DNA of 64,000 nt from Molanna angustata (lineage: Eukaryota; Arthropoda; Insecta; Trichoptera; Molannidae). Of this stretch, positions 33,801 through 45,133 are shown piece by piece. Numbering within the stretch: position 1 is the stretch's first letter; every line of letters begins with the position of its first letter. The position numbers were made by a program, and so were the translations under genes. The notes beneath the pieces are model-generated. The model saw only the letters and a program-made list of their open reading frames with translations. It made no database searches and was not told the origin of the DNA. The stretch is taken from NCBI GenBank assembly GCA_963576475.1, contig OY754990.1:6329751-6393750 (forward strand), in the 5' to 3' direction.

Positions 33801-33899
33801 CGTCTTTGGAATCACATCCCATCGCAACTTCGAGTTTCATTAACACTTCCCACTTTCAAAAGAAATCTGAGAAATCATTTCCTTTCACATAACACCTAA
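30882..33899 (+). CDS. LINE ORF2: AP endonuclease and reverse transcriptase (1005 aa)
   Basis: Single uninterrupted frame from ATG 30882. Endonuclease motifs: HINAQSLPSHF, IISETWL, FLMMGDFNT, SLLDLIITS, GFSHHDLIY. RT motifs: FVIPLPKS and DFRPISILPVLSKILEK, motif A LLDFSSAFISVDFDILL (the Asp of LLDF is present; the usual Asp after AF is Ile), AGVSQGSVLSPLLFSVF, and catalytic YADD at residues 722-725. The C-terminal region (RLWNHIPSQLR ... TFKRNLRNHF) ends normally. It nicks target DNA and primes reverse transcription at the nick. Length is usual for the family. The AF-Ile change is the one visible oddity in an otherwise intact protein. Confidence 0.9.
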   Translation: MLPSPSFSSSSDDSFYSIPDSPDRNITQQNSSDASDLSFLSQDGDVLIQNIDNSSTSITSQLHNRLISSLSIFPKDFHACHINAQSLPSHFSEFLITFANTSLHAIIISETWLKPSLPSTLYTLPGYRLIRNDRLYSRGGGVAIYLREDIDYTVVSKSSPAASSEKMEYLLLCINFKFSKLLLGAMYCPPTLNYFGDMEELFEQIIPSFPLFLMMGDFNTCLLRNDPRSQIFLNILQSLNLKSISTQATHHVGTCHSLLDLIITSQPERISTHGQLAACGFSHHDLIYAAFKIRCPPKEKPTKYLRDFRNIDKNKLDVDANNANWNAIYSLADIDSKVDYFNELFIKIFDAHAPLRKVKIKHPPSPWFTLEISTLLTKRDKAFQKYKRHPSENHWEEFRRIRNHCNQTCRNAKRRHIHASLNNSNPRDSWKFLNSLGIGKCNSNDNSTLIDVNDLNKHFAQPPVSIDNIIKSDTLACIDQIPLPNCEKMFFSEVSESEVSKIIASIKTKSVGSDGLSIDMINLIINIVLPINTHIINFSLTSNKFPSAWKTAFVIPLPKSNSPTSLKDFRPISILPVLSKILEKIVFFQTSNFLSSNNLMDNQSGFRSGHSTTTSLVKITDDIRRAMNDKQITILTLLDFSSAFISVDFDILLARLRSANLSDSVIRWFSVDRHQRVKSQKNLSDLVNLSAGVSQGSVLSPLLFSVFINSIPNILKCSYHFYADDLQLYLHCDLNNINPTLNCLNHNLSQIFTWTTANGIIINPSKSQAILIGSCKLLAKIDWPSLIPLSINNNIIPLCKKVKDLGIIIDQNLSWREQVAEMSRKFHYTLHSLKRLQNFLPFSVKISLCQSILLPFLDYADVCYLDANQELLDKLERLQNTCIRYIFKLKKFDHISEYRSLLRWLPIRQRRNLHTLTLLYKVLNNSNAPVYLRNQFHFLSEHGLPLRSNTERTLSIPVHNTSFFTTTFSVQAARLWNHIPSQLRVSLTLPTFKRNLRNHFLSHNT

Positions 33900-34086
33900 A
33901 TTTGTCTCCTTATCCTATCCTTGTCCCCCCCCCCCCCTCTCCAGTCACCTCCGTTTCTTTATTGTTTTTGCTTATATGTTTTTTTTTCATTTTGTTTGTT
34001 TTATTTTCTTTATAGCTCTTGCTTGTATTGTATAAAAATTTTGCTACATACCATAATTGTAATAGTTTTTCACTAAATGTATATGG

Positions 34087-34171
34087 TTGGTTGGAAGATA
34101 TTGCCATTTGGCAATAAGCCCGCCATTGTGCACTTGTGCTCAGAAAGTTTTAAAATAAATAAATAAAAAAA
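34087..34171 (+). repeat. Conserved LINE 3' hairpin and AAAT tail
   Basis: GGTTGGTTGGAAGATATTGCC, the stem TTGCC-ATTT-GGCAA, AAGCCCGCC, then AAATAAATAAATAAA. A related 3' end occurs at 52901-52995. Such a shared 3' structure is what the RT recognises in many LINE families; that role is inferred here. Confidence 0.75.
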
Positions 34172-34722
34172 ACGTTGTTCTTCTGTATCATTGCACTATG
34201 GCTAGACATTAGTTCGTTAGTAAAATTTATCTTGGAAGAAAGCAACTTTCACAAGTATTAAAACTAACCTATATTAATTTGAAAAGAGACGTAATACCTA
34301 CATTCGTTATATTGTAATTTGCGTATTATTATTTGTTTGAATGAATCGTTTTAAATGATTTTTTATTATGAATGACACGAATATTTGTGATAGTTTTTTT
34401 TTAATCTTAGAATGGTGATTTTTTCGGAGGAGGCTGTCCCGAGAGTAAGCTACAATCATTCAGTGAGTAATATGAATACTAGCACAGAATGCTAGCAGCA
34501 GTGCGCGTGTGCAATGAAATGTCACTTTTATCACACGAGCCTGTCCCGACAGTAAGCTAAAATCATCCGCGCGTAATATGGGTCGCGTTCTAAATCAGAG
34601 TGAATCGCTCTACTGGTTCGACCTGAAGTTGCAAAGAGAGCGACATTTGGGCGATGTGTATTCCGAAAGCGATGTTGGGGTGACTTAAAATTACGCGGGC
34701 GCGGGAAATTTAAAATTACGAG
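34172..34722. other. Non-coding stretch with a short diverged duplication
   Basis: No gene. Two blocks about 115 bases apart (about 34432 and 34547) share CTGTCCCGA-AGTAAGCTA and GTAATATG. The rest is unrecognised. Confidence 0.4.
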
Positions 34723-34951
34723 CTTAGATTATATATGATACAGATACCTAGTCAGCGCAATGAATGTATGCCAACTAAAACTACGAGGAAATAGACGAAT
34801 TCCTAGTATACGTACACCTACCGATACGCACACCTACATAAAACGTAGACCAACCGATCTACCGCCTCACACACACATGTAAAAAAAACTTGGCATACAT
34901 TTGAATTCGAAATTTGTACTAGACGCGGCTTCTGTACATTATAATTCTATG
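34723..34951. mobile_element. 229-bp MITE, copy 1, 8-bp target duplication
   Basis: Starts CTTAGATTATATATGATAC and ends GTACATTATAATTCTATG, which form an imperfect inverted repeat. The flanks ATTACGAG (34715-34722 and 34952-34959) are identical 8-mers. A second copy of equal length is at 54277-54505 with its own, different 8-mer. The 8-bp duplication suggests mobilisation by a hAT transposase. No coding capacity. Confidence 0.92.
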
Positions 34952-34959
34952 ATTACGAG

Positions 34960-35770
34960 TTTGTTGTTACTTAAGTTGTGTCATTTTGCTCAAAAATTAT
35001 AGAAAATTAGTGGTTGTATCTTTTGTTTTAGTGTTTATCGGATGTTTTCATTATAATAACTCTTGATTTATTCAGATTAATTATACATTTATTCATTTAG
35101 ACAAATTTAATTAAGTCTTTTATATGTAACACAAAATATTTGACATAAGTTTTGTTTCTTGAATTATTTTTCATAATAAGAGATAGAAAACAAAAGAAAG
35201 TAAGATTCACTATGATTTTGAATACACAAAATCGGACATTTATTTATTTATTTTATTTTACAAAGGACAGCACACAGTACCTACATGCATACAATTATTA
35301 AAATTAAATAAATAATAATACAAAAACCACTCGTATATTATATCGGTCCTATTGCTTTTTAATTTTTTGTTGTAAATAAATAATAAAATTAGTCTAAAAC
35401 AGTAAAATAATAATAAATAGTCTTCATTTAACGCGATAAATAAAAAGTGCCAGTGGATTTTAACGTATAAATTGTAAATAAACGTATTTAAAATTTCATT
35501 TTGATAGGTCTCCAGTAACCAAGGTAAACAATTATTTGTTTTATAGGAAAATCTTAGATTATAGGAAAATATATTATAATGTCATATTAGATACGTAAAT
35601 AAATATAGATAATTATTATTAGACTATAAATTTTATCTAATCTAATTAATATTTAATAATTTGATAATAACTATAATAATTAAAATTTGTATATGAAAAT
35701 TAGGTAATAGTATGAAAATAGGAATTAATTTATTTAGGTTACTGGATTGTAGATAGTTATATTTGCCAAC
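34960..35770. other. AT-rich non-coding stretch with a LINE-tail-like run
   Basis: TTTATTTATTTATTTTATTTTACAAAGG at 35239-35268 resembles the minus-strand 3' end of a LINE. Otherwise I see no gene or structured repeat before the array begins at 35771. Confidence 0.4.
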
Positions 35771-35876
35771 ATAAAAATTCAATTCGTCTCCTATTGTTTT
35801 GTAGATTGATATTATTATCTAATTTGCAACCATCGGAGACGATAATAATAATAATAATTTGTCATCGGGTTTAAAG

Positions 35877-37685
35877 ATGAACAATATTTTAGATAGCTTT
35901 AAACCTAGATTAACCAAGGCAGGCATTCCTAGGCAGCGGTTAAAATGGACTAATGAGATTAATACGTTTTTAATAAATTCATATTTCTACGTAACTAAAT
36001 TAGAGACAGATATGTTATTGTATAGGAAAAAATTACATTCACTTTTCTGTCAAAATTTTCCGGGAGTGACAGTTACTGAACAAAGAGTAGCCGATCAAAA
36101 AAGATCGATTTTTAAAAATAATTTAATTCCTCAAACAACATTAAATCAAATAAAATTAGAAGTAGGTGACAGATTGCAACGTGAAAATTTAGATTTTCAA
36201 AATATTAATGAAAATAATTTAGATGATAATAGTTTACAAAATATGACTGCGGATAATATTATATTAGAAGAAAATTTAAATTTATCATTAGAATTATCCA
36301 ATCAAAATATATTTCTAAATATTAGGGAATTAAATGTATCAAACATTAATTTCGTTGACGAAAATATTATAGCGCTAGCAAATTTGTTAATTAATAATAT
36401 AAATAGATATATAGATGTAGATCCTATAAATAGACCAAAATTATTTAAATTAAATACGTCCAAAAAATTATCGAAATTAATATCCGACATAAATGATATA
36501 ATTTTACCAAAAATAATACATGACAATATTAATTTTTTAGATTTACACACATTAATATATGCTAGCGCTATAACGGTTTATGAAGCTCTAGGCATTAAAA
36601 TAAATTTAAATAATGAAAATTGTCATAGATATAAAAAACCTGATTGGCAAATTAGATTAGAAAGGGATGTAACGTTATTGAGAAGTAGTATTGCTAGGGT
36701 TATAGAATTCAAAAATGGGAATAGAAGTATAAATATATTAAGACATGTAGGCAAAATTGGGGTAAATTTTGGATATAATAATTTACTTAGCTCAAATAAC
36801 ATACATACAATAAATGATTTATTAGATCTTTTAAAGCAAAAATTAGCAGTCAAATCTAGTAGACTTAAAAGATATAATTATATTTATAATAAAAATAATA
36901 ATAATAAATTATTTAAAAAAAATGAAAAATTATTTTATTCCAAATTAGATAGTCAAAATAGTAGTACTAGTAATAATATAACATTAACCTCTGAATCAGA
37001 TATTCGCGATTTTTGGTCCAAAATTTGGAGTAACGATATAAAACATAACAATTCGGGCCCGTGGATAAAAGATGAGGAGCTGAATTTTGCTGATGTGGTG
37101 GAAATGAGTTTCTCTGAAATAACTTTAGATTTATTAACAAAAAATATTAAAAAATCTCATAACTGGAAAGCCACGGGTTGCGACGGAATAAATAACTTTT
37201 GGTATAAACGTTTCACTTCTTTACATCCACTTTTGGCTAAAAATTTATCAAAATTAATACGACATCCTCAAAATATTCCAAATTTTCTTATTAAAGGAAT
37301 AACATATTTATTACCTAAAAATGAAAATATTAATAATCCTTCTCAATTTAGACCGATAACATGTTTACCTACGATTTATAAAATTTTAACTTCCTGTATG
37401 ACGGATTTAATTTATAAACACGTAGATGAAAAAAATATTTTATCGGAAGAACAAAAAGGATGTCGTAGAAAATATTTAGGATGTAAAGAACAACGAATAA
37501 TTGATTCAGTAATTCATAAACAAATACAAACTAAAAATCGTAATTTACATGTAGGATATATTGATTATAAAAAAGCTTTTGATAGTGTACCGCACTCGTG
37601 GCTTATAAAAATATTAGAAATATACAAAATTAGCCCAATTTTAATAAACTTTTTAAAATGTATTATGTTAGGCAAAAAACGGTAA
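35877..37685 (+). pseudogene. R2/R4-type element ORF, unit 1 (Myb-like + RT N-half, deleted)
   Basis: Open from ATG 35877 (MNNILDSFKPRLTKAG) for about 602 residues. The N-terminal segment RLKWTNEINTFLINSY followed by VTVTEQRVADQKRSI looks like a Myb/trihelix-type DNA-binding domain; C2H2 fingers typical of R2 are absent. A long Asn/Ile/Leu-rich middle follows, then RT: KATGCDGINNFWYKR, FRPITCLPTIYKIL, motif A YIDYKKAFDSVPHSW. After CIMLG the frame jumps over a deletion to the 3' end (KKR stop). The catalytic YMDD and endonuclease are lost, so it is not active. No stop codon precedes the deletion, unlike the other units. Confidence 0.85.
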
Positions 37686-37743
37686 TTATGAATACATGAA
37701 GAATCGTTAAAGATTTTTTAAACGTTAATATAATAGTAGTATA

Positions 37744-37982
37744 GAGACCTCCTCAGAGCCTAATCCTTTGATATGTTAAGTATCTGGATGGGTGAACCAT
37801 TCCCAATTGAAAGCTTGTTGATGCGTTTGTTGCATTTTATTTTGCTCCTTTAAATAATTTACAATTTACGCATTGATCTGCTAATTCTTTTGAGGAAGTG
37901 TATAATGGTAATAATAATAATTGAGTGTTATTATTTGTAGTGCTTAATTGTTATTAATATCATTAGTAAATCGGCCAGCGCC
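37744..37982 (+). repeat. 239-bp short repeat with 5S-rRNA box-C-like core, copy in unit 1
   Basis: GAGACCTCCTCAGAGCC...GCCAGCGCC, flanked by GTATA on both sides (37739-37743 and 37983-37987), a likely 5-bp target duplication. The core GTTAAGTATCTGGATGGGTG resembles the box C promoter region of 5S rRNA (TACTTGGATGGGTGACC type). Possibly a SINE; no A box was recognised. Confidence 0.7.
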
Positions 37983-38417
37983 GTATAAAAAAAATAAACA
38001 TGTACCTCTTACGTACTATACCTAATATCAAAATAATACAACAAAAAAGTGTGAATTAGTGTGGGTGCGCGCATGAGAGAAGAGTAATACATACATGTGT
38101 ACCTACTTACATTACATAATAAGTAGATACCTAATTGCTATGTAAGGTACCTATGTACATACTACTTAGTTTTTAAATATCAAACTAGGTACTTCAACAA
38201 TAACGAGAGAATAATCTATAAATTATTTATTTTAAAATTATTAAACGTGTTGTGACAAGTGATTCGTATTATTCGTAAGTATTTACGATTTTTTCTTGTG
38301 TGTGCATAATTTTCACGAGCTTTTTGTGTTTTGGGCATTCAAAAATTGTTCATTTCCCTTAAAATGATAACCATTCTTTTAAAAATGCATTATTTTCATA
38401 AAACAAAATACACTTAC

Positions 38418-38508
38418 TGTTGATGTTTATCATTAAATAATGGCCTTCTACATTTCTTTGTGGTTGAACATTATATTCCATGATAAATTTATATGATTTC
38501 ATATCCAT
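38418..38508 (-). other. Exon-like fragment in the array spacer
   Basis: Minus strand: ATG 38508 opens MDMKSYKFIMEYNVQPQR and continues to ININ, followed at once by a consensus donor GTAAGT (38417-38412). Nearly identical copies lie at 41296-41386 and 45807-45897. It looks like a first coding exon carried along in the spacer. No downstream exon is visible and I do not recognise the protein. Confidence 0.4.
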
Positions 38509-38688
38509 TGAATATCTTTTTGTAATAATAATTAATAAATAATTAAATAAATTAATAAAAAAAAACAATTAATAATTAACATAAAAATTCAATTCGTCTC
38601 CTATTGTTTTGTGGATTGATATTTTTATCTAATTTTACAACCATCGAAGACGATAATAATAATAATAATTTTTCATCGGGTTTAAAGA

Positions 38689-40544
38689 TGAACAATATTC
38701 TAGATAGCTTTAAACCTAGATTAACCAAGGCAGGAATTCCTAGGCAACGGTTAAAATGGACTAATGAGATTAATACTTTTATTATTAATTCATATTTCTA
38801 CGTAACTAAATTAGAGACAGATATGTTATTGTATAGGAAAAAATTACATTCACTTTTCTGTCAAAATTTTCCGGGAGTGACAGTTACTGAACAAAGAGTA
38901 GCCGATCAAAAAAGATCGATTTATAAAAATAATTTAATTCCTCAAACAACATTAAATCAAATAAAATTAGAAGTAGGTGACAGATTGCAACGTGAAAATT
39001 TAGATTTTCAAAATATTAATGAAAATAATTTAGATGATAATAGTTTACAAAATATGACTGCGGATAATATTATATTAGAAGAAAATTTAAATTTATCATT
39101 AGAATTATCCAATCAAAATATATTTCTAAATATTAGGGAATTAAATGTATCAAACATTAATTTCGTTGACGAAAATATTATAGCGCTAGCAAATTTGTTA
39201 ATTAATAATATAAATAGATGTAGATCCTATAAATAGACCAAAATTATTTAAATTAAATACGTCCAAAAAATTATCGAAATTAATATCCGACATAAATGAT
39301 ATAATTTTACCAAAAATAATACATGACAATATTATTTTTTTAGATTTACACACATCAATATATGCTAGCGCTATAACGGTTTATGAAGCTCTAGGCATTA
39401 AAATAAATTTAAATTATGAAAATAGTCATAGATATAAAAAACCTGATTGGCAAATTAGATTAGAAAGGGATGTAATGTTATTGAGAAGTAGTATTGCTAG
39501 GGTTATAGAATTCAAAAATGGGAATAGCAATAGAAGTAGAAATATATTAAGACATGTAGACAAAGTTGGGGTAAAATTTGGGTATAATAATGTACTTAGC
39601 TCAAATAACATACATATAATAAATGATTTATTAGATCTTTTAAAGCAAAAATTAGCAGTCAAATATAGTAGACTTAAAAGATATAATTATATATAGTAAA
39701 AATAATAATAATAAATTATTTAAAAAATTAGATAGTCAAAATAGTATTATTAGTATTATGATAGTCAAATATTAGTATTATGATAGTCAAATATTTATTC
39801 CAAATTAGATAGTCAAAATAGTAGTACTAATAATAATATAACATTAACCTCTGAATCAGATATTCGCGATTTTTGGTCCAAAATTTGGAGTAACGATATA
39901 AAACATAACAATTCGGGCCCGTGGATAAAAGATGAGGAGCTGAATTTTGCTGATGTGGAGGAAATGAGTTTTCTGAAATAACTTTAGATTTATTAACAAA
40001 AAATATTAAAAAATCTCATAACTGGAAAGCCACGGGTTGCGACGGAATAAATAACTTTTGGTATAAACGTTTCACTTCTTTACATCCACTTTTGGCTAAA
40101 AATTTATCAAAATTAATACGACATCCTCAAAATATTCCAAATTTTCTTATTAAAGGAATAACATATTTATTACCTAAAAATGAAAATATTAATAATCCTT
40201 CTCAATTTAGACCGATAACATGTTTACCTACGATTTATAAAATTTTAACTTCCTGTATGACGGATTTAATTTATAAACACGTAGATGAAAAAAATATTTT
40301 ATCGGAAGAACAAAAAGGATGTCGTAGAAAATATTTAGGATGTAAAGAACAACGAATAATTGATTCAGTAATTCATAAACAAATACAAACTAAAAATCGT
40401 AATTTACATGTAGGATATATTGATTATAAAAAAGCTTTTGATAGTGTACCGCACTCGTGGCTTATAAAAATATTAGAAATATACAAAATTAGCCCAATTT
40501 TAATAAACTTTTTAAAATGTATTATGTTAGGCAAAAAACGGTAA
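38689..40544 (+). pseudogene. R2/R4-type element ORF, unit 2 (several frameshifts, same deletion as unit 1)
   Basis: Starts MNNILDSFKPRLTKAG at 38689. The frame ends at 39236 through a 9-base loss (AATAGATGTAGATCC), and later breaks occur near 39698 and 39970. RT reads again at 40092-40544 and ends in the same GKKR joint as unit 1. Compared with unit 1 it has K/Y and other substitutions shared with unit 3. No catalytic motif C. Confidence 0.85.
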
Positions 40545-40621
40545 TTATGAATACATGAAGAATCGTTAAAGATTTTTTAAACGTTAATATTCGGGAATCA
40601 GTAGGGTTGTTAGGTAGTATA

Positions 40622-40860
40622 GAGACCTCCTCAGAGCCTAATCCTTTGATATGTTAAGTATCTGGATGGGTGAACCATTCCCAATTGAAAGCTTGTTGAT
40701 GCGTTTGTTGCATTTTATTTTGCTCCTTTAAATAATTTACAATTTACGCATTGATCTGCTAATTCTTTTGAGGAAGTGTATAATGGTAATAATAATAATT
40801 GAGTGTTATTATTTGTAGTGCTTAATTGTTATTAATATCATTAGTAAATCGGCCAGCGCC
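40622..40860 (+). repeat. 239-bp short repeat, copy in unit 2
   Basis: Same length and GTATA flanks (40617-40621 and 40861-40865) as the copy at 37744. By eye essentially identical. Confidence 0.75.
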
Positions 40861-41566
40861 GTATAAAAAAAATAAACATGTACCTCTTACGTACTATACC
40901 TAATATCAAAATAATACAACAAAAAAGTGTGAATTAGTGTGGGTGCGCGCATGAGAGAAGAGTAATACATACATGTGTACCTACTTACATTACATAATAA
41001 GTAGATACCTAATTGCTATGTAAGGTACCTATGTACATACTACTTAGTTTTTAAATATCAAACTAGGTACTTCAACAATAACGAGAGAATAATCTATAAA
41101 TTATTTATTTTAAAATTATTAAACGTGTTGTGACAAGTGATTCGTATTATTCGTAAGTATTTACGATTTTTTCTTGTGTGTGCATAATTTTCACGAGCTT
41201 TTTGTGTTTTGGGCATTCAAAAATTGTTCATTTCCCTTAAAATGATAACCATTCTTTTAAAAATGCATTATTTTCATAAAACAAAATACACTTACTGTTG
41301 ATGTTTATCATTAAATAATGGCCTTCTACATTTCTTTGTGGTTGAACATTATATTCCATGATAAATTTATATGATTTCATATCCATTGAATATCTTTTTG
41401 TAATAATAATTAATAAATAATTAAATAAATTAATAAAAAAAAACAATTAATAATTAACATAAAAATTCAATTCGTCTCCTATTGTTTTGTGGATTGATAT
41501 TTTTATCTAATTTTACAACCATCGAAGACGATAATAATAATAATAATTTTTCATCGGGTTTAAAGA

Positions 41567-44500
41567 TGAACAATATTCTAGATAGCTTTAAACCTAGATT
41601 AACCAAGGCAGGAATTCCTAGGCAACGGTTAAAATGGACTAATGAGATTAATACTTTTATTATTAATTCATATTTCTACGTAACTAAGTGAATGTATAGG
41701 AAAAAATTACATTCACTTTTCTGTCAAAATTTTCCGGGAGTGACAGTTACTGAACAAAGAGTAGCCGATCAAAAAAGATCGATTTATAAAAATAATTTAA
41801 TTCCTCAAACAACATTAAATCAAATAAAATTAGAAGTAGGTGACAGATTGCAACGTGAAAATTTAGATTTTCAAAATATTAATGAAAATAATTTAGATGA
41901 TAATAGTTTACAAAATATGACTGCGGATAATATTATATTAGAAGAAAATTTAAATTTATCATTAGAATTATCCAATCAAAATATATTTCTAAATATTAGG
42001 GAATTAAATGTATCAAACATTAATTTCGTTGACGAAAATATTATAGCGCTAGCAAATTTGTTAATTAATAATATAAATAGATGTAGATCCTATAAATAGA
42101 CCAAAATTATTTAAATTAAATACGTCCAAAAAATTATCGAAATTAATATCCGACATAAATGATATAATTTTACCAAAAATAATACATGACAATATTATTT
42201 TTTTAGATTTACACACATCAATATATGCTAGCGCTATAACGGTTTATGAAGCTCTAGGCATTAAAATAAATTTAAATTATGAAAATAGTCATAGATATAA
42301 AAAACCTGATTGGCAAATTAGATTAGAAAGGGATGTAATGTTATTGAGAAGTAGTATTGCTAGGGTTATAGAATTCAAAAATGGGAATAGCAATAGAAGT
42401 AGAAATATATTAAGACATGTAGACAAAGTTGGGGTAAAATTTGGGTATAATAATGTACTTAGCTCAAATAACATACATATAATAAATGATTTATTAGATC
42501 TTTTAAAGCAAAAATTAGCAGTCAAATATAGTAGACTTAAAAGATATAATTATATATAGTAAAAATAATAATAATAAATTATTTAAAAAATTAGATAGTC
42601 AAAATAGTATTATTAGTATTATGATAGTCAAATATTAGTATTATGATAGTCAAATATTTATTCCAAATTAGATAGTCAAAATAGTAGTACTAATAATAAT
42701 ATAACATTAACCTCTGAATCAGATATTCGCGATTTTTGGTCCAAAATTTGGAGTAACGATATAAAACATAACAATTCGGGCCCGTGGATAAAAGATGAGG
42801 AGCTGAATTTTGCTGATGTGGAGGAAATGAGTTTTCTGAAATAACTTTAGATTTATTAACAAAAAATATTAAAAAATCTCATAACTGGAAAGCCACGGGT
42901 TGCGACGGAATAAATAACTTTTGGTATAAACGTTTCACTTCTTTACATCCACTTTTGGCTAAAAATTTATCAAAATTAATACGACATCCTCAAAATATTC
43001 CAAATTTTCTTATTAAAGGAATAACATATTTATTACCTAAAAATGAAAATATTAATAATCCTTCTCAATTTAGACCGATAACATGTTTACCTACGATTTA
43101 TAAAATTTTAACTTCCTGTATGACGGATTTAATTTATAAACACGTAGATGAAAAAAATATTTTATCGGAAGAACAAAAAGGATGTCGTAGAAAATATTTA
43201 GGATGTAAAGAACAACTAATAATTGATTCAGTAATTCATAAACAAATACAAACTAAAAATCGTAATTTACATGTAGGATATATTGATTATAAAAAAGCTT
43301 TTGATAGTGTACCGCACTCGTGGCTTATAAAAATATTAGAAATATACAAAATTAGCCCAATTTTAATAAACTTTTTAAAATGTATTATGTTAGGCTGGAA
43401 TACAGATTTAAAAATAAATTTAAATTCTAATAAAATATCTATTCCAGGAATTAAAATTAAACGCGGAATTTTTCAGGGAGATTCATTGAGTCCACTTTGG
43501 TTTTGTTTAGCTCTTAATCCGCTTTCTAAAATGTTAAATGAATCTAAGTATGGAATAAAAATTAACGGTCATCCACGGTCTAATATTAAAATTTCGCACT
43601 TAATATATATGGATGATATAAAAGTATATGCTAAATCTGATTCAGAATTGGAAAAAATGATTAGGATAATAAAAGCATTTTCAGATGATATTAGAATGTC
43701 TTTCGGTTTAGATAAATGAAAAACTTTACATGTCGAAAAGGGTAAAATACTAGAAATGGGTGGTGATATTCAAAGAAATTTTCAAATATGTAGATAGTTT
43801 GAAAGGGTTGGAGGTTTATAAATATCTAGGTTATCCGCAGTCTAACAAATCAGACCACACGAAAATAAAATTTGATATTAATATAAAATTTAAAGATAGA
43901 ATTACGAAAATATTAAAATGCAATCTGTCAGCTAAAAACTTAACTAAAGCTATTAATACTTGGGCAATACCGATATTGACATATTCTTTTGGAATTATTA
44001 AATGGTCAAAAACAGATTTAGATAGTTTAGAAAGAACAATTAGAACGCGTTTAACTAAATTTCGTTGTCATCATCCTAATTCCGCGATTGAACGAATCAA
44101 TTTGCCTAGGAATTTAGGAGGTAGGGGTATAATAAAAATAACATCGTTACATAATAATCAAATTGAATCGCTAAAAACTTTCTTTCACAAAAAATCTGAT
44201 AGTTCTTTAATACATAAAGTAATCTGTGAGGCGGACAAAAATTTAACAACATTAAATTTAAATTACGAGAATGCCAATAACAATATTATAAATATAAATG
44301 ACGACCTTCTAAATTCGTGGCTAAATAAAATAATTCATTCTATACATCCAAAATTTCTCAACCAACCTTATGTTGACAAAATTTGGTCAAACAAATGGTT
44401 GAGTATTGGTGATTTGGACGCGGATTTAGAAGGTTTTATAATAGCAATTCAGGATAGAGTAATAAAAACTAAAAATTATCAAAAATATATAATAAAAGAC

Positions 44501-45070
44501 ATAAATGTAGATGATGATAGTTGTAGGAAATGTTTGGCTTTTCCAGAAACAATCGATCATATAATATCGGGCTGTTCTTTTCTCGCGCAATCAGAATATA
44601 CATTTAGACATAACCAAGTAGCAAAAATAATACATCAAAATTTAGCTATTAAATATAAATTAATTGACGCGATAAATATAAAACCATATTATGAATATGA
44701 TCCGATTTCATTTTTAGAAAATAATAATATTTCGCTTTATTACGATAAAACAATATTAACTGACCGGTCAATTCAACATAACAGACCCGATTTAATAATA
44801 CATGATAAAATTTAAAAAATAACATATATTTGCGACGTGGCTATTCCAAATTCTAGTAATATTATAAAAACTTTTGATGAAAAAATTAGAAAATACACCG
44901 CTTTAGGTAATGAGATTAAAAGACTTTGGCATTCTCGTAAAATAATAATATTACCGTTCATTATTTCAGCCACTGGCATTATTCCAAAATCGTTAATCCG
45001 TAATTTAGAAATTATAGATTTATCGAAAAATTTAATAAAAATGCAAAAAACGGTAATTATGAATACATGA
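41567..45070 (+). pseudogene. R2/R4-type element ORF, unit 3 (longest copy, RT-CCHC-endonuclease)
   Basis: The only unit spanning the whole protein, in pieces. The Myb-like N-terminus breaks at a TGA near 41690 after a 15-base loss, a second break is at 42099, and a third near 42840. RT is at 42955-43719 with motif A YIDYKKAFDSV, GIFQGDSLSPLWF and catalytic YMDD (in LIYMDDIKVYA). After a stop near 43717 and a frame change, 43760-44815 gives the thumb, NLGGRGIIKI and a CRKCLAFPETIDHIISGC zinc motif (CCHC). The endonuclease signature RPDLII ... DVAIP follows across a stop at 44813-44815, as in R2/R4/NeSL-type restriction-like endonucleases. The C-terminus ends at 45070. Not functional, but it defines the family. 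Confidence 0.87.
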
Positions 45071-45133
45071 AGAATCGTTAAAGATTTTTTAAACGTTAAT
45101 ATTCGGGAATCAGTAGGGTTGTTAGGTAGTATA

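Larger units (their letters stand above)
28740..34171 (+). mobile_element. Apparently complete LINE with intact ORF1 and ORF2
   Basis: ORF1 (28860-29555) and ORF2 (30882-33899) are both open, separated by 1.3 kb of T-rich sequence. The 3' UTR contains the hairpin TTGCCATTTGGCAA and ends in AAATAAATAAATAAAAAAAA. The 5' limit is uncertain (between 28740 and 28860) because it abuts the upstream flank of zinc-finger gene B. Domain order (coiled-coil ORF1; AP endonuclease-RT ORF2) places it in the CR1/L2/Jockey part of LINE diversity. It is the only LINE here that could still be autonomous. Confidence 0.85.

Noticed and set aside
37739..37987. The 239-bp module as a genuine 5S rRNA gene
   Set aside because: Similarity is limited to the box-C-like core; no box A and no 120-base 5S fold.
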